Source: Rhynchopus sp. YZ270_cl-10 (lineage: Eukaryota; Euglenozoa; Diplonemea; Diplonemida; Diplonemidae). Taken from it: a DNA stretch of 64,000 bases. The notes below the pieces were generated by a model. That model was given only the letters and a program-made list of their open reading frames with translations, was not told where the DNA came from and ran no database searches. Position 1 is the first letter of the stretch. The number at the start of each line of letters is the position of its first letter. This document shows positions 32,377 through 42,417 of the stretch, piece after piece. The DNA is taken from the NCBI GenBank assembly GCA_964035575.1, contig OZ037905.1:335001-399000 (forward strand), written 5' to 3'. The position numbers were made by a program, and so were the translations under genes.

Positions 32377-33688
32377 AAGAAAATGAAAAGTTTATAAGAT
32401 GACCCTAAGCCTCTCGTGCTCAGTCACCTTGAGAAAAAGAAAGTGAAGTTGTTGATGCAGGCACACCTTCCCGCTGACCAACGTACGATGCCAGCCATCT
32501 GGATGAAAGCATAAAACAGAAGAAAGAAAAATTGTAGAATGTTTCTCTCGTACACACACAATGATGTAAAAAACATAAATAAAAGAGTTGGCATCATGAA
32601 AAGAACCTCGCATGATTAGCTATCTCAAAAAATAAAAGTTGAAAAGATGACTATACTGTGTGACATCTTGAACAAAAAACAAAAATGAAACTAACGTTCC
32701 CGTTAGAAAGAGATTCCAGTACGTCAGGAGGTTTGTTTCCAAGGGGAGGTATAGGGGGCACATTGTACCCTCTGAATGTACCCTCTGAGGCCCAAAAAAA
32801 ATATCAGAATCATGGAATAAACCCTGGACGTTTAACAATAAAAAATACTGGAATGTCGCAAAAAGAAAACAACAACAACAACAAAACTAAAAGCAGTGAC
32901 GGAATACAATGATTCATCGTGAAATACACAAAAAAAGAAAAGACAATATAACCGTAGACAAAAAAAAAAGTGAGTGGGAATTTGTCCGATGAACCTAAGC
33001 CTCGTGTTTAGTCACCTAAAATGGACAAAAAAAATTGTGAGGGAAAACTTACGCATCCCCCACTTCAAACAAGCAACAAAAACGTGCCGTCGAAAGGGTG
33101 CGTACGAGCTCTGCGAACGCGGACACGAGTTTCTTACCTTTTTTTTTCTTCTGCTTGTTTGCTTTTTTTTCATTTTGATAATCTGGTTGGTATAGTGAAG
33201 CTGCCATTCAGACAGTCTTCAGACTATTTTATTTTTTGAGTGTTTGAATTTGTAAGTCTAACATAAAATGCGGGAAACTGCAGAATATATTTCCCATCTG
33301 ATATTGGGTATACCATCTTCGGAAAATGCAAAGGGAGTAAAGGGGAGGAAGGAGGGGGTCTCAAACCCATGGAAAAAGTGAGGACCCTGTACAAAAAAAA
33401 ATTTGGGCGTCACCTTGAAAAACCAGAAAATATGGTCCACAGGTGCGGTCACAGGGGGCCTGTGGGTCGAAAAACGACCCAGAAGCCACCCCAGAATACA
33501 AAAAAATGGAAAAAAATAGTGAAAAAACGGCTTTTTTCACGTTTTGGCCACTTTGGGCAAAATAGCGATTTTTCGAGAAAAAAATCAAAAACCGGGATAT
33601 TTTTTGACATCACAAAGCCTCCTTTGGCACAAATATACCCCAAAAGTGGCCTGTGAGTCCATTCCAACCTGTTTTGGACATATTTGAC

Positions 33689-34186
33689 ACTTTTGGAAGT
33701 GTTTTTTTTGGTGTTTTTAGGTCAAAAAAATGCCCAAGACGTCCCCAAGACATCCCCAAGACACTTTGCACACCCCCTGTTACGGTCATATTTTTTTCGT
33801 TTTTTTGCCTGAAACCCCCAAAATACCCCTCCCGGACCCCACATAGTCCCGAATATCCATCACACACCCACTCAGAGTGAGTAGAAGCACCCCAAAAAAA
33901 ATATTTTTTAAAGCCCTAAAATTGTGCTTCAGTTTCGGCAGCATCCATGTTGAAGTTGAAGGGCTTTAAAAAATATTTTTTTTGGGGTGCTTCTACTCAC
34001 TCTGAGTGGGTGTGTGATGGATATTCGGGACTATGTGGGGTCCGGGAGGGGTATTTTGGGGGTTTCAGGCAAAAAAACGAAAAAAATATGACCGTAACAG
34101 GGGGTGTGCAAAGTGTCTTGGGGATGTCTTGGGACGTCTTGGGCATTTTTTTGACCTAAAAACACCAAAAAAACACTTCCAAAAGT
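33689..34186. repeat. Near-perfect long palindrome (229/227-bp arms, 42-nt loop)
   Basis: Left arm 33689-33917 is the reverse complement of right arm 33960-34186 with only a few single-base indels. The loop is 33918-33959. Inner ends read TTTAAAGCCCT / AGGGCTTTAAA, outer ends ACTTTTGGAAG / CTTCCAAAAGT. Not coding. The sequence left of the left arm is not repeated on the right, so this is a foldback made from one ~230-bp segment. Confidence 0.93.
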
Positions 34187-36773
34187 AGGGGAGCCTATGC
34201 ACCGGCTATTCCTTCATTTGGCTCGGAAAATTTGGCGCCTTTCGGCAAAAAAACCCAAAAATAGATGAAACTACCCTATATATCTCCCTAACATTCAATT
34301 CTTTTGAGCACTTGTAGGTTCTAATTTCAATTTTTCAAAAAAAAAAAAAAAAAAAATTAAATAAATAGGGGTATGACAGGCTTTGCACCACAACACCTTT
34401 CAAATCGTACAATAAAAACCCATCAAAAACACTGTTGGGACGCATTGAGAGGGTGGGAAAAGTGGTAGGGACACTGGATAGGCGATTCTATGCCAAGTCC
34501 GCTCTAAAATCCTTGTGTCGACGCAGTTGGAAACGCAAATTTGATCCATCTCTGACCTATTGATTGATGGTGTGGGCACCTAAGCGTAAGGACGTTTTCC
34601 GGGGTTTTTGGGTAGTGTCTTGTGGGGTCGGCACACTGCACTGTGCGTAGATGTGCGAAACCCTGAAAAAAGTGCAAGATCGCTCCCCTTTGATCCCCAC
34701 GAGGCGTACCCCCGAAGTACGTATCCGCCCTATATTGGGATCTCAAAATTCCTGGACCATATTCATGATTCTCATACAATCTGAATATAGGGAAAATACG
34801 AATTCACCTTTGGGGTATGCCTAGGGGAGGAGGGGGAATACTTTGCAATGAAGAGCAAACGGGGGAGAGGGGGTACAGCATGTAGCAAATAAATATACAT
34901 TGTAGGTATGTGCGTGTGTGTTCTGTGTTCCGTTCCGTTCCGAACCACAGTAGGTAGCAAAATAAAGAAAAGTTTATAAGATGACCCTAAGCCTCTCTGT
35001 GCTTAGTCACCTTATCATATTTCGTTATCGCACAGCCTCAGCATCAATAAATATGCATTGTAGGTATGTGCGTGTGTGTGTGTGTGTTCTGTGTTCCGTT
35101 CCGACAGAACGGCAGATGTTTTCCTATTGGCCACTATAGAGCACTTCAGAGGACAAGCCAAGCAGGAATCCCTAGTAGTGTGCTCCAAAAAAGCAACAGA
35201 AAAGTGGCCAGTTGGAAAAAAGAAAATTGGAGGGGCAAAAAAATAAGAAAAGTTCATAAGATGACCCTAGGTCTCACGTTTGCTTAGTCATCTTGAATAA
35301 AAGAAAAAGACCCAGTCAGTACGGTGCACTACCGAGACGGCCTAAAGTAGCGCCTCTAAAACCAGAAATAGAGTTCGGAATTAGGTTGTGGAAAAAAAAA
35401 GGGGGGGGAACCCCCCCGGGGAGCTGCTGTAGAGTTTTACTACCCTTACTGAGGGGGTGAAGAGCCCCTTTCTTAATGAAAGAAAATAAAAGTTTATAAG
35501 ATGACCCCTAAGCCTCTCGTTGCTTTAGTCACCTTAAGAAAAAGTAGACGAGGTAATACTAGTCTCGTGATTATTACTCGCCAAAATGAAGAAAAAAAAA
35601 GGACCTGAAATAGTGTACAAAGCTTCAGAACGTCAACCTAGTTTCCTGCCCCTTTTTAAAGTTCTCTTGCGGGGGAGAAGGTTGCGTACTATTGGTTAAT
35701 GTTTCTAGTTCAAGTTGCGGAGGTCAGGAAAAGAGAAAAAAAAAAAAACAATGATGAGACACGGGAGTTCCTTTTTGTGTTGTGTCGACAATCAGCGATG
35801 TGCAGGATCTGTACCTAAAATGTCGCCCGAAGGGTATTGTACTTACGCAGAGGTTGTGCTCAACTCTGGAAAGTAGCCGATATTTGAAAACTTGATTGGA
35901 TTAGTGTAGACACCCGAGGATGAATTCTACTAAATTTTTTATGCATTCAACGTGCTGTGAGACACAAAGTTGGATCATCAAAGTGGGGGAAATGGGTGGG
36001 GTTAACGGGGTCATTTTTGTTTTGTACACAACACACGAAGCGGTACGCGTACGGTTGTTAGGAAATAATACAGACCGAAATGTTTGGGCGGCTTCGGTTC
36101 GAATGATTGGAATTGCGTGTGAAACTCAGACATAAATACTGGCTCTTCTATCTTGTTCTTTACTCATTGTTTTCCTTTCATTGCCCTTTGCTTGTGCTTC
36201 CCGACTCCAATTCAATCAACACTTACAGAGGGCTAGGATGCGTCCAATGAAAATCACGTCGCTTAGAAGAGCTCAAGAATGTAGGTTTTATTATTTTTTA
36301 ACTGTAAAAACTGTAAAGAAATGAAGAAATCCACTAAAAAGGTGGTACCTGCACTGGGGGAGGGGGGGCGGACAGTTCTCCCGTTTTCTTCGTTAGGGTT
36401 ACAACAATGTGTGTCAGAGCCTTCTCTCGCAGCTCTCGGCTGACAAAACAACACTAGGCACTAGAGGGTTCTTTTATTATTTCAAAAAAAAGGCAATTTT
36501 ATTGTAAAATGAACCTTAGCCTCTGCAAATAGTGTGCATGAAAATGCGTTGACGCTTCTACACATCTCTAGAGTGCGGAGCACGGTTTGGGTGAACGGCG
36601 TGACACTTTCCACTTCACACAAAAGTAGGATAATATGTGTTTAAAAAGAAAATATACAGTTGGACAAGAAACTTGGCGACCAAATAATATTGGCGGATTT
36701 TGGGGTTTTTCTTTCAATGTGGCAACTTTGTTGGTCGCCAATATTACTTTGTCCTACTGTACACAGAACCACC
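34187..36773. other. Repeat-rich spacer
   Basis: No gene. Family H at 34967-35013, 35247-35294 and 35486-35535; family A at 35886-35932; a degenerate H near 36500. Two direct copies of an ATTGTAGGTATGTGCGTGTG block (34885-34936 and 35045-35102) flank the first H copy. A GTTGTGTCGACAATCAGCGATGT... segment at 35780-35840 resembles ~18172-18225. Confidence 0.5.
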
Positions 36774-38147
36774 TTATACGATGACCGCACTGCAGAGACC
36801 GGTTTCTTCGTCCTCTGTTTGGTGTGATCCTTGCCTTGCTTGCTGTCTTTGGAAATGCTTTGCCACCGCGACAACGGTCATTGCTGCAGCGACAGCGGCC
36901 ACGGAGAACGCAACCGCGTACGGCAGGATTCCCACCTCCTCCTCCCCCTCCCCTTCCTCCGATGCGAGCTGCTCTTGCGGTATCCTCCGACTCATCTCCA
37001 CGAATGTACCTTTGGTCGAAACGCCGACCCGGATTGCTTCTCTCACTGCCGCAACTTCTGTGGACGCGCCTTTCAACGCGAAGTTGACGTAAACAGTTGC
37101 GTTCCCTTTGGTAGAATTTCCGGGGAGTGAGATGCTCTCGAATTCGGTGTTCCAGACGCGAGGGATCGTTTTGGTCCAGGTGTTCCATTTTTCGGAAGGA
37201 GGGATTGAATTTGCGAGGAGGACCCCGATTTTGCGGATGAGCAGCATTTTTGGGTGCGCCGCGAGGTGGGGAGACGAGCGGAGGAGATGGGAGCGGATGC
37301 TGGCTAGAACCTTTTTGGGATTTTCCCGGAGGTCCTCGGGGACAGCGTGGAGGGTGAGGCGGAGCTCCTGGCGGGGTTCGCCCGAGGCGACCTCCAAATC
37401 CTCTGTTGCAGCGTCCGCTTCATGCATTTCCCCCTCCCACGCCACACCACACCCAACACCCTTCACCGCACAGCACCATGCCGATTCCTCTCCCCCCATC
37501 CCCCCTTCGCACGCAAACCTACACCCCACACCCTTCTCCCGACAGCACCACCTCTGATCCGCCTCCCCCAATGTTTCTCCCCCAAAGCACTGCAACTCTT
37601 CCCCGCAGGCGATGCCATGGTGTTCACAGCATTTTGCATCTTTTTGATGGTTTTCTTCGAGAATCTCACAGTTTGCCTCTCTTTTGAAAAATGCCGCTTC
37701 CGCACAAGAAACTCCTTTGTGCGCACAGCACCAAAGGTGTTGCGAGCGGCTCCAAGGGAAGGTTGTGTTGTGGGTGGCACAGTCGAAGAGGTCGGTGGTG
37801 CAGGCGATGTTTTGTGTAGTACAGCAATGTGCACGGTGTGATGCGCTCCATTGCGCAACCATATCTTCCGTGGCAGTAGTCGGGCACGAAGTTTCTGTCT
37901 CAAATGCAGAGGACGAAAGCGACGAAAGCGAAGCAAGATCAGACCCATTCCACGCCCCAAGATGCCCCCCACACCCAACACCCTTCCCTGCACAGCATGC
38001 TGCCGACTGCACAAGGTTCCAAGAAGAGATGCGCCCCCCGCAGTGCGCGAGAGACAGCGTGGTGGTGGATGCGAGTGAGGAGATGGAAGTGGAAGTGCTT
38101 GTAGCTGTGGTGGCAAGTGCTGTTGACAAAATAATTGTGTTTATCAT
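36774..38147 (-). CDS. Type I membrane protein with six CC-x4-GC repeats
   Basis: 457 residues. N-terminal signal-like hydrophobic stretch rich in Thr/Ser. Residues ~45-245 hold six short cysteine repeats: ACCAGKGVGC, HCCTTQNIAC, WCCAHKGVSC, KCCEHHGIAC, WCCREKGVGC and WCCAVKGVGC, most preceded by a basic or polar residue and Trp/His. A membrane-proximal domain with NST/NAT glycosylation sites follows (ELRLTLHAVPEDL), then one transmembrane segment (AVAFSVAAVAAAMTVVAVA) and a ~25-residue cytosolic tail. Similar CC..KG.GC repeats occur in surface proteins of other protists; no ligand or catalytic role can be named. Confidence 0.8.
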   Translation of the reverse strand: MINTIILSTALATTATSTSTSISSLASTTTLSLAHCGGRISSWNLVQSAACCAGKGVGCGGHLGAWNGSDLASLSSLSSSAFETETSCPTTATEDMVAQWSASHRAHCCTTQNIACTTDLFDCATHNTTFPWSRSQHLWCCAHKGVSCAEAAFFKREANCEILEENHQKDAKCCEHHGIACGEELQCFGGETLGEADQRWCCREKGVGCRFACEGGMGGEESAWCCAVKGVGCGVAWEGEMHEADAATEDLEVASGEPRQELRLTLHAVPEDLRENPKKVLASIRSHLLRSSPHLAAHPKMLLIRKIGVLLANSIPPSEKWNTWTKTIPRVWNTEFESISLPGNSTKGNATVYVNFALKGASTEVAAVREAIRVGVSTKGTFVEMSRRIPQEQLASEEGEGEEEVGILPYAVAFSVAAVAAAMTVVAVAKHFQRQQARQGSHQTEDEETGLCSAVIV

Positions 38148-38602
38148 TTTATTTTGAAAAGGGAGAAAGGGAGGAAGGAAGGGAGGGAGGGGAGAGGAGA
38201 GGAGGTAGGGGGAAACTATTTAAATAGTGAAGAGAAAATCGAAAGGTGGGGGAGGGGGGAGGGGGAGGGGGAGGGGGAGGGAGAGGAAATCTGTATGGCG
38301 AAGCTTTGAGAGGGAGATGAGGAATGAAAAAAGCAAAAAAAGAAAATGGGCATCTTTTTTTTTTCTCTAGAGATCTAAACTTTGTTTTTTTGGGGTGGGA
38401 GGGGTTTGGCTCAATAAAAACTAAGCTCGTTGTTTTAAATTACTTTTTTTTGTTGTTGGTTTCGATCGTTCTTTGTTATTTTGGTTTCCAACCTTTTTTC
38501 TCCATTTTAGTTGCTTTTTTTCATTCTATTCTTCTAAAAGCGAATCAACACCTCCCTCCCTCCCTCCCCCCCTTAGCAATATCAAATGGACCACCAAAGC
38601 AC
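38148..38602. other. Spacer with G-rich tract
   Basis: Contains a (GGGGGA)-type purine run at ~38250-38285 and T runs; no gene. Confidence 0.5.
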
Positions 38603-39511
38603 CTACTGCACGAACCTCAACATACACACTGCATCGCGTACCTTCACACCCGACGCCTGCCGTGCGTCAGTTTCTATCCGGAGCGTCAGCTTTGCGCTGG
38701 CAGGAAGCCATATGAGGTCCGACATGGTTTGCCCTGTCACACTAATTTGGTCGCACGAACGGTCGCTACAGCCTATCGCGCTGCCCTTTGTGGTGACGTA
38801 CGAACGGCAGCACCTGGACACCAGCACTTCCTGCGCATTTACGTACAACGCCATACGAGGCACACGAGAACTGAACACCCCTGCAGTCACCTCATACACC
38901 CCCGCCTTCGCAACATAGATGCTATGCGGCGCGCTGCTCCTCCACTCAAAGCAACGACAGTCACCACTGAGCACCTCACGCCGCGTCCACTCGATGGACC
39001 CTGTCTTGTTTTGCGTCGTAAGACTAGAGGGTGCCGACCACTTAGCGGCAGGCGACACACCAGCTGCAGACCGCGCTGCAAGAAGCAGCGCACCTTTATC
39101 CGAATCTGCGTCTCGCTTATCGAGAAGCTCAGACACATCCTCGAGGGAAGGCATGAATCGGAGGTTGCGTGACAAGCTGTCGATGGTGTCACGTACACGG
39201 CTTGTTGCAGCTGCGGTGCGTTCGGCTTCGTGTGAGAGACGGTCCTGCTCGGCTTCGGTGGTTTTGAGTGTGGTGTTGTATTGTTTCTGCCGTTTTTCCA
39301 GCTTCTCTACGCCACGTACGACGTCCGCCACCTCCGCTTCTAAAGCCTCGATCCTGCGCACCGCAGCCGTATGTGCTGCAGCCTGCATCTCCATCTTCGA
39401 ACGCTCTGCATCCATCTCATTAAAAACCACCCCAAAGGCCTTTCGCACAATGTACGAGACATTCCGCCACTCCTTCCCCCCATCTGCAAGGCCGTCGAGG
39501 AGTTCCTCCAT
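38603..39511 (-). CDS. Coiled-coil protein with C-terminal C1q/TNF-like jelly roll
   Basis: 302 residues, intronless. Residues ~30-115 are coiled coil (RRIEALEAEVADVVRGVEKL). Residues ~165-302 have the C1q-like pattern: FEW...PHSIYVAKAGVYEVTAG, MALYVNAQEVLV, ISVTGQTMSDLIWLPASAKL and a final CMLRFVQ strand. Such domains trimerise in C1q; in protists, intracellular coiled-coil/C1q-like proteins are known in flagella. There is no signal peptide, so an intracellular role is inferred. A family A repeat sits 19 bp upstream of the ATG (39530-39576), within the probable leader or promoter-proximal spacer. Confidence 0.65.
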   Translation of the reverse strand: MEELLDGLADGGKEWRNVSYIVRKAFGVVFNEMDAERSKMEMQAAAHTAAVRRIEALEAEVADVVRGVEKLEKRQKQYNTTLKTTEAEQDRLSHEAERTAAATSRVRDTIDSLSRNLRFMPSLEDVSELLDKRDADSDKGALLLAARSAAGVSPAAKWSAPSSLTTQNKTGSIEWTRREVLSGDCRCFEWRSSAPHSIYVAKAGVYEVTAGVFSSRVPRMALYVNAQEVLVSRCCRSYVTTKGSAIGCSDRSCDQISVTGQTMSDLIWLPASAKLTLRIETDARQASGVKVRDAVCMLRFVQ

Positions 39512-39576
39512 TGTGTGTTTCTTTCTTTTGAAAGCTTGGTTGTATTAGTGTAGTCACCCGAGGATGAACTCCACTA

Positions 39577-40096
39577 TTTTTTGTTTCTGGGTGATGGTGA
39601 AAAGGGTAAAAGGGTGGCAGGGTGGCAGGGTGGAAGGGCAGGACTCAAGAGAGTGTTTAATAAATTTTTTTTTGGAGTTTTTTTTTTGGTTGCGTCTGTC
39701 GAATCTTTTGGGGCTAGAGAAAAATACACAAAAAGGAGAACGCTTCACCGTACACCGGACGCAACGCCCAAAGGGGAGGACAATATGCATAGAACCTCAA
39801 GCGGATGCAGAGGAAGAACCCAGAGTGAAAAACAGATTGAAACCTAATACCCCCCCCCTCCTTAGGCTTCTTAGGTCACCACTATCTAATAAAGGATACA
39901 CCTGACGTAGTCCCCTACTACATGGGAAAACTTTTCTTTCCTTACTTCAAAAACTCTTTCAAGAGAAGGAAACAGTTTACAATAAAAGACTCCTGCGTCG
40001 GGTTTCTTTTTTCACATAAACCACCGCATTCGGTGCACCTCTCTTCACTGTGGTACAGCTTTTTTTTTTCCCCCCTCTTGAAAACTTGGTTGCATT
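39577..40096. other. Spacer
   Basis: No gene; T and C runs, and the start of an interrupted family A copy at 40080. Confidence 0.4.
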
Positions 40097-40173
40097 GGTG
40101 TGGCTGACGACCCCAAAATAGCAGAAAGTAGCAGAGAATAGCACAAAACTAGCACCCCCTTTTCAGCCACACC
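40097..40173. mobile_element. MITE-like element (GGTGTGGCTGA ends) nested in a family A repeat
   Basis: 77 bp with perfect inverted ends GGTGTGGCTGA/TCAGCCACACC, bounded by ATT/AATT. The left flank GAAAACTTGGTTGCATT and right flank AGTGTGCCCTAGTCCACT together make one family A repeat, so this element inserted into it. Interior has several ATAGCA/TAGCA motifs. Confidence 0.7.
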
Positions 40174-40211
40174 AATTAGTGTGCCCTAGTCCACTTTTTC
40201 TTACTATTTCT

Positions 40212-40751
40212 TCAAAATATCCCGAACATCCGCGACACAACAATAAGGAACGACACAACGAAGAAGTACGCCACCGCCGCCCGCAGGCAGAACGCATCCC
40301 GCTTTGCCTTGTCGGAGATCTGGTTGAGGAAGCGCCCGGTTATCGAGAGCGTCGCGTTCACGTGGCTGTACTCCTTGAGCACGGAGTGCAACGCCTCCGA
40401 GGCCTCGTCCACTAACGTGAGCGAGGTGTCGTGCTTCGTGGACGCATCATAGAGGGTGCGGGTCACCCGGGTGATTGCCTCCAATTCCCCTATTCCCTTT
40501 GCCTGCGTCGCACCCTCACGGCGTGTCTCCTTCAGCTGTTTGCGGAAAGCTGCGACACCATCATCACCGCCACGTCTTCGCACACCAGCCCCGACCCGAA
40601 CAGCATCCTTGATGCGAGCCTGCCACTCCCCAGCATCCTCTCTCCCCTCCACCGCTGCACGTAACACCCCAACCCGTCCCGCCACGTCTCTCTCCAATAC
40701 CCCTGCACGGAGTTCTCGCAAAGCAGTTTCTAAGAATGCATCGTCCTGCAT
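40212..40751 (-). CDS. Sec20/BNIP1-like tail-anchored SNARE
   Basis: 179 residues. N-terminal ~60 residues helical; a SNARE-like heptad region at ~105-155 (LVDEASEALHSVLKEYSHVN) and a C-terminal anchor (AAVAYFFVVSFLIVVSRMFGIF) with only a few residues after it. The order, the spacing and the RMFGIF end resemble Sec20/BNIP1, a Q-SNARE of retrograde Golgi-to-ER fusion. Length is near that of short Sec20 proteins. Another tail-anchored SNARE (Use1, Qb class) is a less likely alternative. Confidence 0.7.
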   Translation of the reverse strand: MQDDAFLETALRELRAGVLERDVAGRVGVLRAAVEGREDAGEWQARIKDAVRVGAGVRRRGGDDGVAAFRKQLKETRREGATQAKGIGELEAITRVTRTLYDASTKHDTSLTLVDEASEALHSVLKEYSHVNATLSITGRFLNQISDKAKRDAFCLRAAVAYFFVVSFLIVVSRMFGIF

Positions 40752-42417
40752 TATTTGTGGAGCGGAATAAACAAATCGGTGGTCCCAAAGCTCCCTGCTT
40801 AGAGAAAAAAAACCCCCCCTTCCTGGAGGTGGGGTGAGGGAGGGGAGGAATTATTTTGAAATGTATCATGCAGAAGAAAGTGAAGTTGTTGATGAGGCGA
40901 CTCCGACTGACTCAGGAGACACCATCGACGCATGCGGACCACCAGGTAAGGTGGGATGCCTCCCGCTGACTCAAGATGAAAAAGCAGGCATCATGCAAGC
41001 TGCAGTGATGTCGAAATCAGTATACTAGCACTCATGTCAAGACTGATGCAATAGCTGCCCTTCGAGAGCTCTGCCAGAGGCACTGCGCCAAGTAATACGT
41101 GAACAGTCTTGCAGCAGTAGAGAAAGCGGTCCACGGCGCGAACCAAGATGAATCAGCCATCCGGATGAAATCACAAAGGTACCCTGCTGCCTACAACAAT
41201 AGGCTTAAAAAGAAATCTAAGTGGACCGAAGAAAAGGTTGGCCAAGAGGGGTAAGAGGAAAAATAATTATTTTGAAATGCATCATGCACAAGAAGAAAGG
41301 CTTATAAGATGACCTTAAGCCTCTCTGTGCTTAGGCACCTTATCATATTCGTTATCGCGGAGCAACAGCTGGTTTCCACAAGTTTGTTGTTGAAGAAAAT
41401 ATATCCGTTTCGCTTGATCAGATCTCGACCGTTTGTTGCATTGCACGCTTCCACCTCAATATATTTCCCCTAACACGCCATGTTTGGCCAGGGCCTCTCC
41501 AGCGCGTGCAAAAGATTGGTTAAGGGGGGTAGGGTCTTTTCGGTTTTTGTGGGTTTTTTTTTGGATAGGGGAGAGGGGGGCTTTGTTTTGGCTGTGTCAA
41601 GCCCTCACAAAAAAAAAAAAGGAGTGAAAACAATGCGAAGAAACCAAAAAAAAAGAAGAACCAAAGATCAACGACCCCCCTACACACACCTCTGCGAGGG
41701 CGCAAATCCTTTTAAAAAAAACCCCCCGAAAAAAAAAAGCCCCTATTTGTGAGGAAGGATAGAGAAAATAACTCAACTCAATTCTTATGGTGAACACCAC
41801 GTATCGTCTATTCACTTTTTTTTTTTTTTGTTTTTCACTTTATTTTTTTGTTGCTTTGTCGTTTTGTATCCCCTGAGAGAACTCTGGACTCAAAAGCCCC
41901 TAAAGGGGTAACAATGCGTGCAGACGCCTCTGTTCTAAGAATGGGAGAGAATTTTACTTTTTGAAGAATTGTTGGAATAGTGCAGTTTCCGAAAAAATTG
42001 CCGGCTCAGGCTTGGGCTCTGCCCTGTTCACTCGTTACTAGGAGCATCGCTGTTGCTTTCTTTTCCTGCGCTGACGCGGTTGTGTCGGTTGTGTTGCCAC
42101 AGTTTGTGCAATCTCCACTTTTTCGTTTTGAAAAACTCAGTTGTATTAGTGCAGACATCCGAGGATGAACTCCACTTTGAAAGAATTGTTGGAATAGTGT
42201 AGTTGCCACCTGTGCAAGCTCCACTGTCCCTAAAGTCACTCACATTTTTTGTGGTTTGCTCTATGTTGTACTATAAGCTAACATTTTGCGCAGATTACTT
42301 TATTTTTTTTTGAAAATTAGTCGTATTAGCAATAGACACTCAAGGGATTGAGAGAGCTCCACTATTTTTTTTGTGGATGTTTTTTTTAACTATCGCACAA
42401 AACCATCACCCCTTGTT
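40752..42417. other. Spacer with decayed coding-like remnant and repeats
   Basis: No intact gene. 40860-41250 (+) has coding-like stretches (ESEVVDEATPTDSGD; DESAIRMKSQRYPAAYNNRL) in a broken state, flanked by direct copies of TTATTTTGAAATGYATCATG (40852 and 41268). Origin unknown. Family H at 41294-41341; long family A form at 41963-42119; further A copies at 42130, 42179 and 42312. Confidence 0.45.

Larger units (their letters stand above)
31133..33688. other. Repeat-rich spacer
   Basis: No supported gene. Holds a family E element (31860-31948), a family G element (32255-32376), family H (32385-32430), and a remnant at ~32437-32520 similar to 40873-40900 (GAAAGTGAAGTTGTTGATG). Other notes: (AG)n near 31540, long A runs, and sequence at 33360-33690 of no known kind. 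Confidence 0.45.
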
